Assembly: GCF_001458215.1 (NCBI RefSeq)
Contig: NZ_CYTW01000001.1
Coordinates: forward strand, 372,001-436,000
Length of the DNA: 64,000 nucleotides
Reading direction: 5' to 3'
Source of the DNA: Shimia thalassica
GTDB lineage: Bacteria; Pseudomonadota; Alphaproteobacteria; Rhodobacterales; Rhodobacteraceae
The number at the start of each line of letters is the position of its first letter. The first letter of the stretch is position 1. The position numbers and the translations under genes are program-made. Under the pieces are notes generated by a model. The model had not been told where the DNA came from, searched no databases, and saw only the letters and a list, made by a program, of their open reading frames with translations. Of the stretch, positions 25,600 through 45,306 are shown piece by piece.

Positions 25600-25977
25600 A
25601 TGGCTGATCTGAAAGCACTCGCAGAAAGCATCGTGGGTCTGACCCTGCTGGAAGCACAAGAACTGAAAACCATCCTCAAAGACGAGTATGGCATCGAGCC
25701 CGCTGCTGGCGGCGCTGTAATGATGGCTGGTCCTGCTGACGCCGGTGGCGCATCTGCAGAAGAGCAAACTGAATTCGACGTCATCCTGAAATCGGCTGGC
25801 GCTTCGAAAATCAACGTCATCAAAGAAGTCCGCGCCCTGACTGGCCTGGGCCTCAAAGAAGCTAAAGAGCTTGTTGAAGCTGGCGGCAAAGCTGTCAAAG
25901 AACAAGTTTCGGCTGACGAAGCTGCAGACGTCAAAGCGAAGCTGGAAGCAGCTGGCGCTGAGGTCGAAGTTAAGTAA
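25600..25977 (+). CDS. rplL: 50S ribosomal protein L7/L12
   Basis: A 125-residue L7/L12. N-terminal dimerisation domain ([19 protein letters not shown]), alanine/glycine hinge ([17 protein letters not shown], about 40-55) and the C-terminal factor-binding domain ([20 protein letters not shown]). The stalk protein recruits EF-Tu, EF-G and IF2. The start at 25600 was chosen over an upstream in-frame ATG by family length. Confidence 0.98.
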   Translation: MADLKALAESIVGLTLLEAQELKTILKDEYGIEPAAGGAVMMAGPADAGGASAEEQTEFDVILKSAGASKINVIKEVRALTGLGLKEAKELVEAGGKAVKEQVSADEAADVKAKLEAAGAEVEVK

Positions 25978-25983
25978 TCATTG

Positions 25984-26039
25984 CCGGGGTTTCCCCGGAT
26001 GTGATTTCAGGCTGGGTACGGGTTTTCCCGTGCCCAGCC
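25984..26039 (+). promoter_or_regulatory. Two hairpins in the rplL-rpoB gap
   Basis: CCGGGG-TTT-CCCCGG at 25984-25998 and a 13-bp stem GGCTGGGTACGGG / CCCGTGCCCAGCC with a TTTT loop at 26010-26039. No T-run follows. In enterobacteria this gap has an attenuator and RNase III site; a similar partial terminator or processing role is likely here. Confidence 0.6.
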
Positions 26040-26219
26040 GAACCTGTCTCAGAGAAGGCTTTTGCGAAAGCCTTGCCTAAGACCAGGTTCAAAGATCGGG
26101 AGGCTTCCTTTGGGACGGAGGCCGGGAATTGATCGAACTGTTTGGTCGTCTCGGATGGGGGCGATGCCGGGGCCCGACGGCAGGCGCACTCGCATGAGAA
26201 ACGAAAGGTGACACCGACC

Positions 26220-30356
<4,137 letters not shown>

Positions 30357-30410
30357 GGGCCTCGCGCTCTTACCCCTCTCTCCCTTCCGCACAAATTTGA
30401 GGACATCAAA

Positions 30411-34658
<4,248 letters not shown>

Positions 34659-34680
34659 TCGCGTCCTCATATGATTTTGC

Positions 34681-34712
34681 AAAGGCCTCCGACATCGTGT
34701 CGGGGGCCTTTG
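34681..34712 (+). terminator. Terminator after rpoC
   Basis: AAAGGCC-T-CCGAC / GTCGG-G-GGCCTTT hairpin followed by a short T-rich stretch, 22 bases after the rpoC stop. Confidence 0.75.
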
Positions 34713-34804
34713 TCGTTCCGGGGCCATGCTCCTGTGATTTTGGGCTTGGAGAAAGCATCAATGCGCCTTACCGTCGGCTGGTTTGCAGCTGATCGGGGGG
34801 CGGG

Positions 34805-35683
34805 ATGCATAACCTTTCGGATAACATGAAAGGCGCGGTGCTGATGATGTGCAGCATGGCCGCCTTTACGTTTAACGACACCTGCGTCAAGCTGATCGGC
34901 ACGGACATGCCGCTGTTCCAGCTGTTGTTCCTGCGCGCCTGTATCACGTCGGTTTTGATCTACGCGATGGCCCGTTCTATGGGCGCAATCCGGTTGCGGT
35001 TTCCTCGGCGTGACTGGGCCCTGATCGGGTTGAGAACCGCAAGCGAGATCAGTGCCGCCTATTTCTTTATTACGGCCCTCATGCACATGCCGATTGGCAA
35101 TGTGACCGCTGTTTTGCAGGTGTTGCCCCTGACCGTCACGCTGGGAGGCGCCCTGTTTTTTGGTGAGCGCGTAGGATGGCGCAGGATATCGGCCATCTTG
35201 ATTGGCTTCTTTGGAATGCTGCTGATCGTGCGGCCGGGTCCGGATGGGTTTGACACCTATGCGTTCTATGCGCTGGCGGCCGTCGTGTGTGTGACCGCGC
35301 GCGATCTGTCTACGCGAAAAATGTCTTCAGAAGTGCCCTCAATGACAGTGACGCTGTCGGCGTCTTTGGGGGTTCTTTTGTTCTCCGGCGTGGCAACGCT
35401 TGGGGAAACATGGGTGGCTGTTTCACAGCGGGACATGATGCTTTTGGGGGGCGCATCGTTCTTCATAATCGGGGGGTATCTGTTTTCGGTGTTGGTGATG
35501 CGCGTTGGCGAAGTCGCCGTGGTCGCCCCTTTTCGCTACACAGGGCTGCTTTGGGCGTTGTTGCTGGGGCTGGTGGTGTTTGGCGAATGGCCCGATGCGA
35601 TCACCCTGATCGGGGCGGCAATCGTTGTGGCAACAGGGGTGTTTACCCTCATCCGCGAAGGCCATGTTCGCCGCGCGCGTTAG
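34805..35683 (+). CDS. EamA/DMT-family transporter
   Basis: A 292-residue membrane protein with about ten hydrophobic helices in two repeats of five, each ending in an EamA-type pattern (LPLTVTLGGALFFGERVGW; GLLWALLLGLVVFGEWPD). Drug/metabolite family exporters move amino acids, nucleotides or drugs across the inner membrane; the substrate is unknown. It overlaps the end of the converging glycosyltransferase gene by four bases. Confidence 0.88.
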   Translation: MHNLSDNMKGAVLMMCSMAAFTFNDTCVKLIGTDMPLFQLLFLRACITSVLIYAMARSMGAIRLRFPRRDWALIGLRTASEISAAYFFITALMHMPIGNVTAVLQVLPLTVTLGGALFFGERVGWRRISAILIGFFGMLLIVRPGPDGFDTYAFYALAAVVCVTARDLSTRKMSSEVPSMTVTLSASLGVLLFSGVATLGETWVAVSQRDMMLLGGASFFIIGGYLFSVLVMRVGEVAVVAPFRYTGLLWALLLGLVVFGEWPDAITLIGAAIVVATGVFTLIREGHVRRAR

Positions 35684-36504
35684 GTCGCGCTGTAAAGTTC
35701 CCGCACACGATTTGCATCAATGTTAAAGACCTTGCGAAGATGGGCTTCGCCTTTGGCATCCAGAGGATCAAGGCGGACAGGGCGCACGTTTGCCTTCTGA
35801 CGCGAGTCATTGTGCGCATTGTGCCCGCGCATAAACATGTCTTCGCCGGTAAAACTGACAACGGGCATGAAGCGGGCCAGCCGGCTGTGGCCAAAGTTCA
35901 TCACGGTGTTCTTGACGCTCTTCTTGGCGGAAACCGCAAGTCCGGCTGTCCAGAGAGGCTCGACCGTTGGTTTCGCATCAAGACCGTTCGCCGTCGGGCG
36001 TACAATCCAGCCTTGATTGAAATCTATGGCAACGTGGCGGTTCTTGCGTAACAGCGGGCGCAGGTCCTGCGCGGCGTCTCGAAGGCGTTCGACATAGTGA
36101 ATACCCACCGCGTCATCGTCATCCATGCGAAATTGCAGGCAGGGTTCTGTGCGCCCGTCACGCAGGCTGTTGATCGCTTCTTGCATGACCGGACGGTGCG
36201 GGCCGGGGGGGCGTTCCTGAATGACCGCTTGCGGCAGATCGTCCAGCAACCCGACAAGCCGCTCACGATAATGGGTCGGAAGGTCGTCACCGATTACGAC
36301 GAGAAACTGAAAGTTCTGATCTGTTTGGGCCTTCAGTGGCGGCAAGGTCAAAGCCTCGAAAGTGCGAAAGCGGTCTTCCATCCGTTCGGGCGAATAGAGA
36401 TAGGCGGATCGTTCTTCGGTGCTGTCATGTTCGACCTGAAAACCTCCGATGGCAGGCCATGAAAAACGGCAAAGCCCGATCACTTGCATATCCTGGCTGT
36501 CCAT
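35680..36504 (-). CDS. Putative rhamnosyltransferase-like protein
   Basis: A 274-residue protein resembling the Pfam putative rhamnosyl transferase family common in Rhodobacterales. It begins with GLCRFSWPAIGGFQ, contains LPPLKAQTDQNFQFLVVIGD as in family 2-type folds, and has the acidic metal/nucleotide motif MDDDDAVG near residue 130. The start at 36504 was taken for its AGGAG; the open frame upstream is probably untranslated. Likely adds sugars to envelope glycans; donor and acceptor unknown. Confidence 0.7.
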   Translation of the reverse strand: MDSQDMQVIGLCRFSWPAIGGFQVEHDSTEERSAYLYSPERMEDRFRTFEALTLPPLKAQTDQNFQFLVVIGDDLPTHYRERLVGLLDDLPQAVIQERPPGPHRPVMQEAINSLRDGRTEPCLQFRMDDDDAVGIHYVERLRDAAQDLRPLLRKNRHVAIDFNQGWIVRPTANGLDAKPTVEPLWTAGLAVSAKKSVKNTVMNFGHSRLARFMPVVSFTGEDMFMRGHNAHNDSRQKANVRPVRLDPLDAKGEAHLRKVFNIDANRVRELYSAT

Positions 36505-36833
36505 GTCAGTTCTCCTGCTCTGCGATCTCGGGGCACCATTGCATTGCCTTCCTGGCAAGGCAACCTGACCAAGCTGTTGACAAGCGGTGCGACTCCTCAT
36601 ATATGCCCCCTCATCCGGCATAAGAGGTCCACCTTTTTACGCCGAAATCAAATCTGTAGTGGTCAAGGTCCGAGCTGCTTTGAAGCTTCGACCCTCTGTT
36701 ACAACACCGCGTCGTTTGCCTCGGAATGGAAACGATTGCGGTTTTTGCGCTTGCCTATGGGTGAGTTGCAGCAACCTTAGCCGCATGGAGTTCGCTTCGT
36801 GCAAAACTTGTAGCAAACGGGGAAAGATACCGA
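36505..36833 (+). promoter_or_regulatory. str operon upstream region with promoter
   Basis: A 329-bp gene-free region. TTGACA at 36577-36582, a 17-bp spacer and TATATG at 36600-36605 make the best sigma70-type promoter in the window. The remaining 229-base leader before rpsL shows no other element that I can name. Confidence 0.7.
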
Positions 36834-37205
36834 ATGCCAACGATCCAACAGCTGATCCGCAAACCGCGCCAGCCGAAAATTAAGCGCTCGAAGTCGCAAC
36901 ACCTGGAGCAGTGCCCACAGAAACGTGGCGTGTGCACACGTGTTTACACAACGACTCCGAAGAAACCGAACTCTGCTATGCGTAAAGTTGCGAAGGTTCG
37001 CCTGACCAACGGTTACGAAGTGATTTCGTACATCCCAGGTGAAAGCCACAACCTTCAGGAACACTCTGTTGTTCTGATCCGCGGCGGTCGTGTAAAAGAC
37101 CTTCCGGGTGTCCGCTACCACATTCTGCGTGGTGTATTGGATACCCAAGGCGTCAAAGACCGTAAGCAACGTCGTTCGAAATACGGCGCGAAGCGTCCTA
37201 AGTAA
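36834..37205 (+). CDS. rpsL: 30S ribosomal protein S12
   Basis: A 123-residue S12, decoding-centre protein. [17 protein letters not shown] and [12 protein letters not shown] carry lysines at the positions where streptomycin-resistance changes occur, so this allele looks sensitive. First gene of the str operon, GGGGAAAG ahead of the ATG. Confidence 0.99.
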   Translation: MPTIQQLIRKPRQPKIKRSKSQHLEQCPQKRGVCTRVYTTTPKKPNSAMRKVAKVRLTNGYEVISYIPGESHNLQEHSVVLIRGGRVKDLPGVRYHILRGVLDTQGVKDRKQRRSKYGAKRPK

Positions 37206-37691
<486 letters not shown>

Positions 37692-37712
37692 CTCCCAGAG
37701 GACATTAGACCA

Positions 37713-39830
37713 ATGGCACGCGACTATACACTGAACCATTACCGTAACTTCGGTATCATGGCGCACATCGATGCAGGTAAAACAACCTGTTCGGAACGCA
37801 TCCTGTACTACACTGGCAAATCCCACAACATTGGTGAGGTGCACGATGGTGCAGCCACCATGGACTGGATGGAGCAAGAGCAGGAACGCGGAATTACCAT
37901 TACTTCGGCTGCGACAACCACATTCTGGGAACGCACTGAAGATGGTCAAACTGCGGATACACCCAAGCACCGTCTGAACATCATCGACACTCCCGGCCAC
38001 GTTGACTTCACCATTGAAGTTGAGCGTTCGCTGGCGGTTCTCGATGGTGCTGTCTGTGTTCTGGATGCGAACGCTGGTGTCGAGCCCCAAACCGAAACCG
38101 TGTGGCGTCAGGCTGACCGCTACAAGGTTCCGCGTATGGTTTTCGTCAACAAGATGGACAAGATCGGCGCAGACTTCTTTAACTGCGTTCACATGATCGA
38201 AGATCGCACAGGTGCGGTTGCTATTCCGGTTGGTGTTCCAATCGGCGCAGAAACCGAACTTGAGGGTCTGGTTGATCTGGTCACCATGGAAGAATGGCTG
38301 TGGCAGGGTGAAGACCTTGGCGCGTCGTGGATCAAAGCACCGATCCGCGAAAGCCTGCAGGACATGGCGAACACATGGCGTGCCAAGATGGTCGAAGCGG
38401 CTGTCGAAATGGACGACGACGCGATGATGGAATACCTGGAAGGCAACGAGCCTGACGTTCCAACCCTGCGCGCACTGCTGCGCAAAGGGACACTGGAAAT
38501 GGCATTCGTTCCTGTTCTTGGTGGTTCTGCCTTCAAAAACAAAGGTGTTCAGCCTCTGCTCAACGCCGTAATCGACTATCTGCCCAGCCCGCTGGACGTT
38601 GTTGATTACATGGGCTTTGCGCCGGGTGACGAAACCGAAGAACGTAACATTGCACGTCGCGCAGACGATGACATGGCGTTCTCGGGACTGGCGTTCAAAA
38701 TCATGAACGACCCCTTCGTTGGATCGCTGACCTTTACACGTATCTATTCGGGTACGCTGAACAAAGGTGACACTCTCTTGAACTCGACCAAAGGTCGTAA
38801 AGAGCGTGTTGGCCGGATGATGATGATGCACTCGAACGACCGTGAAGAAATCACGGAAGCGTTCGCAGGCGACATTATCGCACTGGCGGGTCTGAAAGAC
38901 ACCACCACTGGTGACACTCTGTGTGCCGTAAACGAGCCTGTTGTTCTTGAAACAATGACGTTCCCCGATCCTGTGATCGAGATCGCTGTTGAGCCCAAGA
39001 CAAAAGCTGACCAAGAGAAAATGTCTCAAGGTCTGGCACGTCTGGCTGCAGAAGATCCATCGTTCCGTGTGGAAACTGACCTGGAATCAGGCCAGACCAT
39101 CATGAAGGGTATGGGCGAACTTCACCTGGACATCCTCGTGGACCGTCTGAAGCGCGAATTCAAAGTGGAAGCAAACATCGGTGCGCCGCAGGTTGCTTAT
39201 CGCGAGACCATTGGTCACGAAGTCGAGCACAGCTACACCCACAAGAAACAGTCGGGTGGTTCGGGTCAGTTCGGTGAGGTTAAACTCATCATCACCCCGA
39301 CAGAAGCTGGTGAAGGCTACTCGTTCGAGTCGCGTATCGTTGGTGGTTCGGTTCCCAAGGAATACATCCCTGGCGTTGAAAAAGGCATCAAATCGGTTAT
39401 GGACAGCGGCCCTCTGGCTGGCTTCCCCGTGATCGACTTCAAAGTCGCCCTGATCGACGGTAAGTTCCACGATGTTGACTCGAGTGTTCTGGCCTTCGAA
39501 ATCGCTGCACGTATGTGCATGCGTGAAGGCATGCGTTTGGCTGGCGCCAAACTTCTCGAGCCAGTGATGAAAGTCGAAGTGATCACTCCGGAAGAATATA
39601 CCGGTGGTATCATTGGCGATCTGACATCGCGTCGTGGTCAGGTAACTGGTCAGGAACCTCGCGGTAACGCTGTTGCAATCGATTGTTTTGTGCCTCTGGC
39701 CAACATGTTCGGTTACATCAACACACTGCGTTCGATGTCTTCGGGCCGCGCCCAGTTCTCGATGCAATTCGATCACTATGATCCGGTTCCATCGAACATC
39801 TCGGAAGAAATTCAGGCGAAATACGCATAA
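37713..39830 (+). CDS. fusA: Elongation factor G
   Basis: A 705-residue translocation GTPase. P-loop AHIDAGKTT at residues 17-25, DTPGHVDFT near 90, NKMDK near 145, and domains II-V through the C-terminal [15 protein letters not shown]. Sequence [20 protein letters not shown] at the start. Third gene of the str operon. Confidence 0.99.
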   Translation: MARDYTLNHYRNFGIMAHIDAGKTTCSERILYYTGKSHNIGEVHDGAATMDWMEQEQERGITITSAATTTFWERTEDGQTADTPKHRLNIIDTPGHVDFTIEVERSLAVLDGAVCVLDANAGVEPQTETVWRQADRYKVPRMVFVNKMDKIGADFFNCVHMIEDRTGAVAIPVGVPIGAETELEGLVDLVTMEEWLWQGEDLGASWIKAPIRESLQDMANTWRAKMVEAAVEMDDDAMMEYLEGNEPDVPTLRALLRKGTLEMAFVPVLGGSAFKNKGVQPLLNAVIDYLPSPLDVVDYMGFAPGDETEERNIARRADDDMAFSGLAFKIMNDPFVGSLTFTRIYSGTLNKGDTLLNSTKGRKERVGRMMMMHSNDREEITEAFAGDIIALAGLKDTTTGDTLCAVNEPVVLETMTFPDPVIEIAVEPKTKADQEKMSQGLARLAAEDPSFRVETDLESGQTIMKGMGELHLDILVDRLKREFKVEANIGAPQVAYRETIGHEVEHSYTHKKQSGGSGQFGEVKLIITPTEAGEGYSFESRIVGGSVPKEYIPGVEKGIKSVMDSGPLAGFPVIDFKVALIDGKFHDVDSSVLAFEIAARMCMREGMRLAGAKLLEPVMKVEVITPEEYTGGIIGDLTSRRGQVTGQEPRGNAVAIDCFVPLANMFGYINTLRSMSSGRAQFSMQFDHYDPVPSNISEEIQAKYA

Positions 39831-39896
39831 GCGTACGCCCAAGCGAAATTGGGGAAGCGGTTTGCGCTTCCTCTCTTCAGATCAAAGGAGGCCATC

Positions 39897-41072
39897 ATGG
39901 CTAAGGAAAAGTTTGAACGCAGTAAGCCGCACTGCAACATCGGCACCATCGGTCACGTTGACCACGGTAAAACGACGCTGACCGCAGCGATCACCAAGCA
40001 ATTTGGTGACTTCAAAGCGTATGACGAGATCGACGGCGCGCCCGAAGAAAAAGCTCGCGGCATCACCATCTCGACTGCACACGTTGAGTATGAAACCGAA
40101 AACCGTCACTACGCACACGTCGACTGCCCCGGCCACGCTGACTATGTTAAGAACATGATCACTGGTGCGGCTCAGATGGACGGCGCTATTCTGGTTGTGA
40201 ACGCTGCTGACGGCCCAATGCCTCAGACTCGTGAGCACATCCTGTTGGGTCGCCAGGTTGGCATCCCTTCGATGGTTGTTTTCATGAACAAAGTTGACCA
40301 GGTTGACGACGAAGAGCTTCTCGAGCTCGTTGAAATGGAAATCCGTGAACTGCTGACCGAATACGACTATCCAGGTGACGACATTCCTGTGATCGCTGGT
40401 TCGGCTCTGGCTGCTCTGGAAGACCGTGACGACAACATCGGCAAAGACAAAATTGCCGAGCTGATGGCGGCTGTTGACGAATACATCCCACAGCCACCAC
40501 GTGCTGTTGACGAGCCTTTCCTGATGCCGATCGAAGACGTGTTCTCGATCTCGGGTCGTGGTACAGTTGTAACCGGCCGTGTTGAGCGTGGCGTGATCAA
40601 TGTTGGCGACAACATCGAAATCGTTGGTATCAAAGACACCACCACAACCACCTGTACCGGTGTTGAAATGTTCCGCAAGCTGCTGGATCGCGGTGAAGCA
40701 GGCGACAACATCGGCGCTCTGCTGCGTGGTATCGACCGTGAGTCGGTTGAGCGTGGTCAGGTTCTGTGTAAGCCAGGTTCGGTTACACCACACACCAAGT
40801 TCGAAGCAGAAGCCTACATCCTGACCAAGGATGAAGGTGGCCGTCACACGCCATTCTTCGCGAACTACCGTCCACAGTTCTACTTCCGTACAACTGACGT
40901 GACCGGCACAGTTGAACTGCCAGCAGGTACCGAAATGGTCATGCCAGGCGACAACCTGAAGTTCAACGTCGAGCTGATCGCACCAATCGCGATGGAGCAA
41001 GGCCTGCGCTTTGCGATCCGTGAAGGCGGCCGTACCGTTGGTTCGGGTGTTGTATCGAAAATCGTCGAGTAA
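39897..41072 (+). CDS. tuf: Elongation factor Tu, second copy
   Basis: A 391-residue EF-Tu identical to the first copy at the nucleotide level, here as last gene of the str operon, 66 bases after fusA with AAAGGAGG as SD. The upstream context differs from copy 1, so the two are expressed from different promoters: one solo, one with rpsL-rpsG-fusA. Confidence 0.99.
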   Translation: MAKEKFERSKPHCNIGTIGHVDHGKTTLTAAITKQFGDFKAYDEIDGAPEEKARGITISTAHVEYETENRHYAHVDCPGHADYVKNMITGAAQMDGAILVVNAADGPMPQTREHILLGRQVGIPSMVVFMNKVDQVDDEELLELVEMEIRELLTEYDYPGDDIPVIAGSALAALEDRDDNIGKDKIAELMAAVDEYIPQPPRAVDEPFLMPIEDVFSISGRGTVVTGRVERGVINVGDNIEIVGIKDTTTTTCTGVEMFRKLLDRGEAGDNIGALLRGIDRESVERGQVLCKPGSVTPHTKFEAEAYILTKDEGGRHTPFFANYRPQFYFRTTDVTGTVELPAGTEMVMPGDNLKFNVELIAPIAMEQGLRFAIREGGRTVGSGVVSKIVE

Positions 41073-41094
41073 TCTCTCTTCGATCTGAATACCG

Positions 41095-41122
41095 GAAAGG
41101 CCGCCCAAGGGCGGCCTTTTTG
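41095..41122 (+). terminator. Terminator after second tuf
   Basis: Same GGCCGCCC / GGGCGGCC stem and TTTTT as after copy 1. It separates the str operon from the S10 operon. Confidence 0.9.
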
Positions 41123-41256
41123 CTTTGGGGTGAAGCGTTTTGCAGGGCGCGTCTGTGCTGTCAGTTAGGTCAGGCAATTGCTAATCGTGCTGCTGGCAGG
41201 TCAGGCGGCAAAGCTAACCAAGACCCATGAAGGTGACCGGCAAAGGCGCGGGGTAA

Positions 41257-42042
41257 TTACCCCTTGTCAAAAACGGCCATCATCGTGTTACGCAGGCGCG
41301 TGACGTCTTCATCAACCGTCGCCTCTGGATCGCATTTGAAGGGCGGCAAGGCTTCTACACGGATTGTGCCGCTTTTGGGTACGAAACGTCCGCGCGGCAA
41401 AAGCTGATCAGAGTCATGGATGACGATGGGGCGAATCATGCGGCCGGTTTCGCGTGCGACCAGAACTGCACCGGCTTTGAACTCGCCCAAAGACTCGGAT
41501 TTGGTGCGTGTCCCTTCCGGAAACAGGACCACAGACCGGCGTTCAGGCATCGAGTGCACTGCCGCGCTGAGGGTGGCTTTGGCGACTTTGCCGCTCTTGC
41601 GGTCAATTTCCACCAGACCCGCGCCCTTGAACCCTGTCTTGAGCAGGGCGGCATCGCACAGTTCTTTCTTGGCGGCAAAGGTGAACCATTTGCTGTCCGG
41701 GACAACATCCATCAACACAAAGCCGTCGAGATGGCTGCGGTGGTTGATAACGATGACGCTGTTTGAATCCTGTGCAAGGTCCTGCTTGTTGGCTTCTGAC
41801 ATCTCGGCGCGGATGCTCAGCAACCACAAAAGGCGAGAGCAAGCCCGTTTAACCAACCGCCAATACCATCCACGAAATCCGGTACGTTTCGCGCAGATCA
41901 GCGGGACAAAGGCGATAAACAAAAAGTAGAGCGGCCCAAAAAGGATCAGCATGATGCGCTTGAGGACGCGGGTCGGGAAACCGTCGATCGGCGTGGTCGC
42001 GTTGCCATGCGGCTGAGGGGCGTTTGCCATAATACCTGTCAC
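41257..42042 (-). CDS. 1-acylglycerol-3-phosphate acyltransferase (PlsC-like)
   Basis: A 261-residue membrane-associated acyltransferase with the catalytic box NHRSHLD (H101, D106) and the substrate-binding box FPEGTR (174-179). A hydrophobic segment at about 30-50 anchors it in the inner membrane. The reaction is acyl transfer to lysophosphatidic acid giving phosphatidic acid; specificity not provable here. It lies antisense between the str and S10 operons. A start at the second Met (residue 5) is possible. Confidence 0.88.
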   Translation of the reverse strand: MTGIMANAPQPHGNATTPIDGFPTRVLKRIMLILFGPLYFLFIAFVPLICAKRTGFRGWYWRLVKRACSRLLWLLSIRAEMSEANKQDLAQDSNSVIVINHRSHLDGFVLMDVVPDSKWFTFAAKKELCDAALLKTGFKGAGLVEIDRKSGKVAKATLSAAVHSMPERRSVVLFPEGTRTKSESLGEFKAGAVLVARETGRMIRPIVIHDSDQLLPRGRFVPKSGTIRVEALPPFKCDPEATVDEDVTRLRNTMMAVFDKG

Positions 42043-42366
42043 TTATTCTGGCCCTAAAAGGGCATGGGGCCATGAAAGGTCTTATCTGTTTGAACCGTAC
42101 AGCGTCACGACACGCGCTGACAAAATGGGCGAACCCGTCTCTTTCGTTTGTCTATCAGGCAATAAGTGAACCTGTGCAACGAAAAAGCTGACCTACGGGA
42201 AGTTTGACGCGATCGGGCTGGGTAGCTGAACGGGGAGCCAAATTGGTTCGTTGGGCGCATGATGATCGTGTATGAAGCGGAAATCCACTTTGAAGCTTGT
42301 ACGGTTTCTCATATACCCGCCAAACGGGATGGTAGCCCGTGAATCAATTTAGTGAGTGAACGAGAC
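42043..42366. promoter_or_regulatory. Divergent intergenic region
   Basis: A 324-bp gene-free region. TTGAAG at 42290-42295 and TATACC at 42312-42317 (16-bp spacing) make a possible promoter for the small lipoprotein gene. Nothing else identified. Confidence 0.4.
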
Positions 42367-42621
42367 ATGAAAAAAGTAATTATTCCTCTGATGGCGGTAG
42401 GCTTCGTGGCCGCTTGTGGTGGTGCGCCATCGAATAACCAGATGACGGTTGATCGCGATGGTGCGAATTTTTCAGGCACGGCTGGCTCGGACTGGACAGA
42501 TCAGGATTTGCGTACGAATGCCTTTGCCGCATTGTGCCCAACAGACCAAAAGGTGGCGAACCTGATAGTTTCGCGCGATGAAAAGGGCGTCGCAAAGTTT
42601 AGCGGCACATGCGTTAAGTAA
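42367..42621 (+). CDS. Small lipoprotein (84 aa)
   Basis: Starts MKKVIIPLMAVGFVAACGG: a short lipoprotein signal with lipobox VAAC. The mature part of about 67 residues has two further cysteines and no recognised domain. The start at 42367 was chosen for the signal peptide; a GTG 15 bases upstream is in frame. Own terminator downstream. Unknown function in the envelope. Confidence 0.65.
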   Translation: MKKVIIPLMAVGFVAACGGAPSNNQMTVDRDGANFSGTAGSDWTDQDLRTNAFAALCPTDQKVANLIVSRDEKGVAKFSGTCVK

Positions 42622-42677
42622 GACTTGCCAACACCGATACAGCGCTCTATATCGCGCTAGTTCTCAATGAGAACACG

Positions 42678-42702
42678 AAGGCGGGGTGATTCCCGCCTTT
42701 TG
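42678..42702 (+). terminator. Terminator after the small lipoprotein
   Basis: AAGGCGGG / CCCGCCTT stem followed by TTT, 69 bases before rpsJ. The S10 operon promoter must be close to or overlap this region. Confidence 0.8.
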
Positions 42703-42770
42703 GGTTCGACGAGGGTTCGCGGTGGTCGCAGATCCTCCTCTCAACTCCAACGCCAATAAAGGCTAATGTA

Positions 42771-43079
42771 ATGCAAAGCCAAAACATTCGCATTCGGCTG
42801 AAGGCTTTTGATTACCGTGTACTGGATGCCAGCACTCAGGAAATCGTGAACACTGCAAAGCGCACCGGCGCTCAGGTTCGTGGCCCGATCCCACTTCCCA
42901 ACAAGATTGAGAAGTTCACAGTTCTTCGTGGTCCCCACGTTGACAAGAAGTCCCGCGATCAGTTCGAGATCCGTACGCACAAGCGTCTGCTCGACATCGT
43001 TGATCCGACCCCCCAGACCGTGGACGCGCTTATGAAGCTCGACCTGGCGGCTGGCGTTGACGTCCAGATTTCGGTTTAA
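42771..43079 (+). CDS. rpsJ: 30S ribosomal protein S10
   Basis: A 102-residue S10 ([19 protein letters not shown] start, [20 protein letters not shown] in the middle). Also the NusE partner of NusB in antitermination. First gene of the S10 operon. Confidence 0.99.
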   Translation: MQSQNIRIRLKAFDYRVLDASTQEIVNTAKRTGAQVRGPIPLPNKIEKFTVLRGPHVDKKSRDQFEIRTHKRLLDIVDPTPQTVDALMKLDLAAGVDVQISV

Positions 43080-43094
43080 GGAGGGTATAGGAAT

Positions 43095-43820
43095 ATGCGC
43101 TCTGGTATTATCGCGAAAAAAGTGGGCATGACCCGCTTGTTCATGGAAGACGGCAAGCAGATCCCTGTAACCGTTCTTCAACTGGAAAACCTGCAGGTTG
43201 TTGCACAGCGTACTGTCGAAACCGACGGTTACACCGCTGTTCAGCTGGGCGCTGGTTCGGCCAAAGCAAAACGCACATCGCAAGCGATGCGCGGTCACTT
43301 TGCAAAGGCGAACGTTGCTCCCAAGCGTAAGGTTGCGGAATTCCGCGTCTCCGAAGATGCCCTGATTGAAGTGGGGGCTGAAATTTCAGCAGAACACTAT
43401 CTTGAAGGTCAAAAAGTTGACGTCGCTGGCACATCGATCGGTAAAGGTTTTGCCGGTGCTATGAAGCGTCACAACTTCGGCGGTCTGCGTGCTTCGCACG
43501 GTGTTTCGATCTCGCACCGTTCGCACGGTTCGACCGGCCAATGTCAGGACCCCGGCAAGGTGTTCAAAGGCAAGAAAATGGCGGGTCACATGGGTGCCGT
43601 TCGTGTAACGACCCAAAACCTTGAAGTTGTTAAAACCGACGCCGATCGTGGTTTGGTTTTCATCAAAGGCGCCGTACCTGGTCCAAAATCAGGTTGGGTG
43701 ACTGTCAAGGACGCCGTGAAGAAGAAAGCCCCTGAAGGTCTGCCTTTCCCGGCCGGTCTGAAAGTTGCTGCAACTGAAGCGCCTGCGGAAGAAGTTGCCG
43801 CGGAAGGTGGTGAAGCATGA
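43095..43820 (+). CDS. rplC: 50S ribosomal protein L3
   Basis: A 241-residue L3 that nucleates 50S assembly. [20 protein letters not shown] and [19 protein letters not shown] are the standard peptidyl-transferase-side loops. The C terminus has an extra alanine/glutamate tail (about 25 residues), common in alphaproteobacteria. AAGGAGGG is the SD; the stop overlaps rplD. Confidence 0.98.
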   Translation: MRSGIIAKKVGMTRLFMEDGKQIPVTVLQLENLQVVAQRTVETDGYTAVQLGAGSAKAKRTSQAMRGHFAKANVAPKRKVAEFRVSEDALIEVGAEISAEHYLEGQKVDVAGTSIGKGFAGAMKRHNFGGLRASHGVSISHRSHGSTGQCQDPGKVFKGKKMAGHMGAVRVTTQNLEVVKTDADRGLVFIKGAVPGPKSGWVTVKDAVKKKAPEGLPFPAGLKVAATEAPAEEVAAEGGEA

Positions 43821-44434
43821 AACTTGACGTGATCAATCTCGACGGCGGCAAAGCCGGTTCGATCGATCTGGACGAAGCACTGTTTGGCCTTGAGCCACGT
43901 GCAGACATCCTGCACCGTGTGGTTCGTTGGCAGCGTAACAACGCTCAAGCCGGCACTCACAAAGTGAAGACTCGTTCGGAAGTCAAATACTCGACCAAGA
44001 AGATCTATCGCCAAAAAGGCACCGGTGGCGCACGCCACGGCGCTCGCTCGGCTCCGATCTTCCGTGGTGGTGGGGTCTATAAGGGACCGGTTGTTCGTAG
44101 CCACGGCCACGAGCTGACCAAAAAGTTCCGTAAATTGGGTCTGCGTCACGCGCTGTCCGCCAAAGCGAAAGCTGGCGAACTGGTTGTGATCGAGAATGCC
44201 GACACCGAAGGTAAAACTGCCGCGCTGGCCAAGCAGGTGAAAAACCTGGGTTGGAAACGTGCACTGGTTATTGATGGCGCAGCCGTCAATGAAGGTTTCC
44301 TGAAAGCAGCTAGCAACATCGAAGGTCTGGATATCCTGCCGTCGATGGGCGCAAACGTCTATGATATCCTCAAGCGTGACACTCTCGTGATCACCAAAGC
44401 GGGTATCGAAGCTCTGGAGGCTCGTTTGAAATGA
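43817..44434 (+). CDS. rplD: 50S ribosomal protein L4
   Basis: A 205-residue L4. [20 protein letters not shown] is the conserved exit-tunnel loop, and LEARLK the C terminus. Coupled by ATGA overlaps to rplC before it and rplW after it. Confidence 0.98.
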   Translation: MKLDVINLDGGKAGSIDLDEALFGLEPRADILHRVVRWQRNNAQAGTHKVKTRSEVKYSTKKIYRQKGTGGARHGARSAPIFRGGGVYKGPVVRSHGHELTKKFRKLGLRHALSAKAKAGELVVIENADTEGKTAALAKQVKNLGWKRALVIDGAAVNEGFLKAASNIEGLDILPSMGANVYDILKRDTLVITKAGIEALEARLK

Positions 44435-44727
44435 CCGCTAAGGCAGAACATTACGACGTGATCCGCAAGCCGATCATCACTGAAAAATCCACAATGGCAT
44501 CCGAAAACGGTGCAGTTGTTTTTGAAGTGGCTATCGACTCGAACAAACCTCAGATCAAAGAAGCTGTTGAAGCTCTTTTTGGTGTGAAGGTCAAAGCGGT
44601 GAACACCACTATCACCAAGGGTAAAGTCAAGCGGTTCAAAGGACAGCTCGGCAAGCGTAAAGACGTGAAAAAAGCGTACGTGACCCTGGAAGAAGGCAAC
44701 ACAATCGACGTGAGCACTGGTCTCTAA
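44431..44727 (+). CDS. rplW: 50S ribosomal protein L23
   Basis: A 98-residue L23, docking site of trigger factor and SRP at the exit tunnel. [17 protein letters not shown] and the basic [20 protein letters not shown] loop are typical. Unusually, it is followed by a terminator rather than rplB. Confidence 0.98.
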   Translation: MTAKAEHYDVIRKPIITEKSTMASENGAVVFEVAIDSNKPQIKEAVEALFGVKVKAVNTTITKGKVKRFKGQLGKRKDVKKAYVTLEEGNTIDVSTGL

Positions 44728-44751
44728 GATTTGTCTTTTTGAAAATTGACG

Positions 44752-44780
44752 AAGCCCCTCGCAAACGCGGGGGGCTTTTT
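44752..44780 (+). terminator. Terminator after rplW
   Basis: AGCCCCTCGC-AAAC-GCGGGGGGCT stem followed by TTTT, 25 bases after rplW. It ends the first piece of the S10 operon. Confidence 0.85.
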
Positions 44781-45306
44781 CATTTGGGGGAGGGGCCTCG
44801 CGCCGAGATCGTGATCACCCAATCCGGTTTCCCCCTCACGCCCTAGCACCGCGCGTCCTTGATGGATCGAATCGGCATCTTTCGCACGTTCAGCGAAGAC
44901 AGCTAGATGGGGTGGTCTGACAATCGTCGGGCCGCGAATTCTTCGTCGGCGAAGGAACGCTCAAAAAGCAGGTTCTTTTGTTGCACAGAACAGGGGTGGC
45001 GCAAACGCGCACTAACCTGCCAGTTTTCGGGGCGCGAAGAGGCGGAGCTGTTTCGCAAAATTCCCGTCTAAAATACTCGGGATGCCTTATTCTTAGGGCG
45101 ATGACGTTAGCGCCTCTCTTCCTTGGCAAGGGGCACCGTTGAGTCTTCGCGCAGGGTTTGTGGCTGGTATGTCCCCATATCAGGGGCACTCAAACCTGTG
45201 GCAGATCGCCTTCTCCGCAAGATTTGATGAATCAATCCAAAAAGCGGCATTTGCGCTACGTCAATCTTCGTATAAGAGGGCTTCAAACTGAGGAAAAAGC
45301 AGTCTT
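44781..45306. other. Gene-free stretch before the desaturase
   Basis: About 525 bp with no convincing gene on either strand. It should contain the desaturase promoter; no box is clear enough to mark. Confidence 0.4.

Larger units (their letters stand above)
39894..41127 (+). repeat. 1234-bp direct repeat, tuf copy 2 plus terminator
   Basis: Second copy of the tract at 1628-2861; starts three bases before the ATG and ends beyond the terminator. See the first copy for details. Confidence 0.9.
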
